DNA from: an uncultured Alistipes sp.
GTDB lineage: Bacteria > Bacteroidota > Bacteroidia > Bacteroidales > Rikenellaceae
Length of the DNA stretch: 9,431 nt
Assembly (NCBI GenBank): GCA_900769525.1
Contig: CAAGGY010000075.1
Span: 1 to 9,431, forward strand
Reading direction: 5' to 3'
Made by a program: the position numbers and the translations under genes. This document shows, piece after piece, positions 6,861-9,431 of the stretch. The first letter of the stretch is position 1; each line of letters begins with the position of its first letter. The notes below the pieces were generated by a model. It worked only from the letters and a program-made list of their open reading frames with translations. It was not told the origin of the DNA and searched no databases.

Positions 6861-6889
6861 CCTCTGGTTAATGAATAAAAAAGTAAAAT

Positions 6890-8533
6890 ATGAGACTATT
6901 ACTACGCCACCTAACCCTATTTTTGACCACCGTGATGGTTGTAACCGCTTGTAACAAGGAGCCACAAACCAACATTACGGCACCAAATGACGACAAGAAG
7001 ATATTCGTTTTTACCAACAAACAGATAAAACACACAGAGCTTAGCCTCGACATCATGCCTCATGATCAAGAGGCAGAGTATGTGGTACTCTTTGCCGAGA
7101 AGAAGCACTTCATCGCTAATGGCATTGACACTCGCGAGGAACTTATCGAGGATGACCTTGCAATGCTTCGTAGCTATGCGGAATACTACGGCATTACAAT
7201 TAGAGAGTTCCTTGAGGGCATGAAGTGGCTTGTAAAGGGCAATAAAGAGGGCTACAAGGTCACGAATCTCTATCCTGATACTGAGTATGTGGTTTACTGC
7301 TACGGTGTAGATGTCGACGGTGAAAGCTATGTGGCTACAACAGAGATTTGCTACGAGGTTATTACAACCACTGCTCCTGAGTTGCAGAAGATTGAGTTTG
7401 ACATTGCAACGACTATCAGTGGCAACAACGTAGAGATTATTATGACGCCCAACAACTACAATGGCCTATATTACAGCTACATCGTACCAGAAACAGATAG
7501 CTACTATCTCCCCGATGGCGCTGAGTTCAACGCAGACTATTTGGCCCACTACCGCAACACCACATGGGCGACTTTTAACGAGCTTATAAACAACCAGGGC
7601 ACCCCAGCTGAGCAATTTTGCCATAGCGGCACAGTAACACTCAACGAGCGTCTTAACCCAAATGCCAACTATATGGTCGTATGCTTTGCTGTAAGCGACG
7701 AGCAGACACCTATCCTCTGCTCAGAGCCAACATTCAAATACTTCACAACTGAGCAGAGCAGCAAGAGCGACCTTACAATCAAAATAGAGGTTACCGACAT
7801 TACTCAGTATAACGCTATGCTCACGGTAACACCATCTAAGAAGAGCGAGGAGTATGCCTGTGTATTCCTCTCTGCATCACAGCTACCACCCTACGAAAGT
7901 GAGTACGAGCAGATGATGTTTATCATCGAGAACTTTGATCCTGCAATCTTCTCTGGTCCATTTAGCGAGGCTCTCACACCTCTAATGCCAGGCACAGAGT
8001 ATGTGGTAGTGGCATTTGGCATCGAGAACAACCTTCCAACAACTGACATGTTCTCATACCGCTTCTCATCGTTGGAGGCTGGCACAAGTGAAGTATATAT
8101 TGAGAGCATCGAATTGATAAAGCTCTTTGATGCCCAGGAGATTATCGCCTTAGACAGTTCGTATTCAAACACCCTTGCAGAGTGTGAATGTGTAGCAATC
8201 GTTGAGGCCAAGACCAATATCCCAAGCGACAAGCTTCGCTTCTGGTGGTTCGAGGAGTGGATGCGAGTGGAGTACTCAGAGGAGGCCTTCCTCGAGGATT
8301 TGTTGATGTACGACTACGCCAACAATCCTGAGATAATGGATATGTACTATAGCATGAACGACCAGGACCGCTTCCTCTTTGCAGGTATTGCCGAGGACGA
8401 GAGTGGCAATATGAGCGAGATATTCTACAGCGAGCCGTTCCTTATGTCAAAGTCTATGTGCGACCCTGCTGAAGAGTTCTTTTCTTACATACCCCAGAGC
8501 AACCAATCAGCAATCTTGACATTTAAGCGATAA
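6890..8533 (+). CDS. Lipoprotein with repeated fibronectin/Ig-like modules, function unknown
   Basis: A 547-residue protein. The N-terminus has a lipoprotein signal ending VVTAC, so Cys21 is the expected lipid site. The following NKEPQ includes a Lys-Glu pair, somewhat like Bacteroidota lipoprotein export signals, so surface display is possible. At least three modules of about 100-120 residues can be seen. Each opens with a strand pair (SLDIMPHDQEAEYVVLF at about 52; VEIIMTPNNYNGLYYSYI at 181; MLTVTPSKKSEEYACVFL at 310). Each closes with a common motif: LYPDTEYVVYCYGVD (127), LNPNANYMVVCFAVS (255), LMPGTEYVVVAFGIE (365). The L-x-P-x-T-x-Y-x-V pattern is the typical end of a fibronectin type III-like domain. 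A fourth, more diverged module spans about 402-520 and contains an acidic Tyr/Met-rich helix-like segment. No catalytic motif is recognised. It lies 3 bases before a threonine aldolase gene and is probably co-transcribed with it. The function is unknown; adhesion or glycan binding would be a guess. Confidence 0.8.
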   Translation: MRLLLRHLTLFLTTVMVVTACNKEPQTNITAPNDDKKIFVFTNKQIKHTELSLDIMPHDQEAEYVVLFAEKKHFIANGIDTREELIEDDLAMLRSYAEYYGITIREFLEGMKWLVKGNKEGYKVTNLYPDTEYVVYCYGVDVDGESYVATTEICYEVITTTAPELQKIEFDIATTISGNNVEIIMTPNNYNGLYYSYIVPETDSYYLPDGAEFNADYLAHYRNTTWATFNELINNQGTPAEQFCHSGTVTLNERLNPNANYMVVCFAVSDEQTPILCSEPTFKYFTTEQSSKSDLTIKIEVTDITQYNAMLTVTPSKKSEEYACVFLSASQLPPYESEYEQMMFIIENFDPAIFSGPFSEALTPLMPGTEYVVVAFGIENNLPTTDMFSYRFSSLEAGTSEVYIESIELIKLFDAQEIIALDSSYSNTLAECECVAIVEAKTNIPSDKLRFWWFEEWMRVEYSEEAFLEDLLMYDYANNPEIMDMYYSMNDQDRFLFAGIAEDESGNMSEIFYSEPFLMSKSMCDPAEEFFSYIPQSNQSAILTFKR

Positions 8534-8536
8534 ATC

Positions 8537-9431
8537 ATGATACGGTTCAACTCAGACTACATGGCTGGAGCGCACCCAGAGGTGCTTGATGCATTGGTGC
8601 GCACCAACTTAGAGCTTACCGCAGGATACGGCAATGACCCTTACACGTTGGAGGCCAAGAAGCTTATCCGCAAGGCTATAGGTTGCAACGACGCTGAGGT
8701 TATGTTCTTGGTAGGTGGCACACAGACCAATGCTACTGCCATCGACGGCATACTTGCACGCCATGAGGGCGTCTTAGCCGCCGAGAGCGGACATATCGCC
8801 GTTCACGAGTCGGGAGCTATCGAGGCTTCGGGCCACAAAGTGCTCACACTACCCCACTACGAAGGCAAGGTTAAGGCCGAGGATATAAGGCGCTTTATCA
8901 CTGAATTCTACGCCGACGAGACATACCAGCATATGGTAGCACCAGGAATGTTGTACATCTCGCAGCCTACGGAGTATGGCACAATATATTCGCTCAGCGA
9001 GCTTACAGAGCTTAGCGAGGTGTGCCACAGCCATGAGATACCTATCTATATAGATGGTGCTCGATTAGGCTATGCGCTCGGCTCAAGCGAGGCAGACTTC
9101 ACACTCGAAGATATCGCACGTCTTGCAGACGTATTCTACATTGGTGGCACAAAGATGGGTACACTCTTTGGCGAGGCTTTAGTTGTTACCAACCGCAAGT
9201 TGCTTAAAAACCTCTTTCCGCTTGTTAAGCAACACGGAGCCCTACTCGCTAAGGGACGACTTCTTGGTCTGCAGTTTGGTGCTATGTTCCGCAATGGACT
9301 CTATGAGCAACTCGGCAGTCACGCAACAAGGTTGGCGCTACGACTTCGTGAGATTTTCCGTGCGGCAGGATACGAAATCGTCATCGAGTCGCCCACCAAC
9401 CAGCAGTTCGTACGACTACCTAACGAGGTCA
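8537..9431 (+). CDS. Low-specificity L-threonine aldolase, C-terminus beyond window
   Basis: 298 residues are present from the ATG at 8537; about 40 are missing compared with the usual 340 or so. It is a PLP-dependent fold-type I enzyme that cleaves L-threonine or L-allo-threonine to glycine and acetaldehyde in the cytoplasm. Visible landmarks are AGYGNDPYT (29-37), FLVGGTQTNATAID (57-70, cofactor phosphate region), HIAVHESGAIE (86-96, with H90 in the cofactor-stacking position), IYIDGARLGYAL (170-181, D173 and R176) and FYIGGTKMGTLFGEA (200-214), in which K206 is the expected Schiff-base lysine. All key residues seen are intact. The start lies 3 bases after the stop of the lipoprotein gene, so the two are probably translated from one transcript, although no functional link is obvious. 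Stereospecificity toward threonine versus allo-threonine cannot be read from the sequence. Confidence 0.93.
   Translation, partial: MIRFNSDYMAGAHPEVLDALVRTNLELTAGYGNDPYTLEAKKLIRKAIGCNDAEVMFLVGGTQTNATAIDGILARHEGVLAAESGHIAVHESGAIEASGHKVLTLPHYEGKVKAEDIRRFITEFYADETYQHMVAPGMLYISQPTEYGTIYSLSELTELSEVCHSHEIPIYIDGARLGYALGSSEADFTLEDIARLADVFYIGGTKMGTLFGEALVVTNRKLLKNLFPLVKQHGALLAKGRLLGLQFGAMFRNGLYEQLGSHATRLALRLREIFRAAGYEIVIESPTNQQFVRLPNEV

Overview
The window comes from a Bacteroidota genome, most likely order Bacteroidales (a gut or oral lineage such as Rikenellaceae or Bacteroidaceae; the genus cannot be fixed). Three things support this. Three promoters match the Bacteroidales -7 consensus TAnnTTTG. 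Starts lie very close to these promoters, with no clear Shine-Dalgarno sequence. The gene set is also typical: an OstA-like protein, two SurA-type proteins, a long RelA/SpoT homologue, and a large lipoprotein with repeated fibronectin-like modules.

Layout. Positions 1-4742 hold a leftward three-gene operon for outer-membrane biogenesis. It starts from a promoter at 4753-4760 and reads: a SurA-like lipoprotein with a disordered acidic tail (3561-4742), a periplasmic SurA-type peptidyl-prolyl isomerase/chaperone (2108-3529), and an OstA/LptA-like LPS-transport protein (1-2086, cut by the window edge). The gaps are only 31 and 21 bases, which argues for co-transcription. The likely shared task is folding outer-membrane proteins and moving LPS across the periplasm.

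Positions 4743-4917 are intergenic. They carry the operon promoter, two small dyads and a rho-independent terminator for the next gene. Positions 4918-6792 hold a leftward RelA/SpoT-type (p)ppGpp enzyme. Its hydrolase motifs are complete, its synthetase motifs are eroded, and the C-terminal region is shortened. It has its own promoter at 6811-6818.

Positions 6793-6889 are a compact divergent promoter region. To the right, a lipoprotein of 547 residues with at least three fibronectin/Ig-like modules (6890-8533) is followed after 3 bases by a low-specificity L-threonine aldolase (8537 to the window end, partial).

No tRNA, rRNA, CRISPR array, insertion sequence or phage gene was seen, and no gene-free stretch exceeds 300 bases. 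The points most worth following up are the RelA/SpoT protein, which looks like a hydrolase-only enzyme with a deleted helical region, and the roughly 340-residue charged, repeat-rich insertion in the OstA-like protein.
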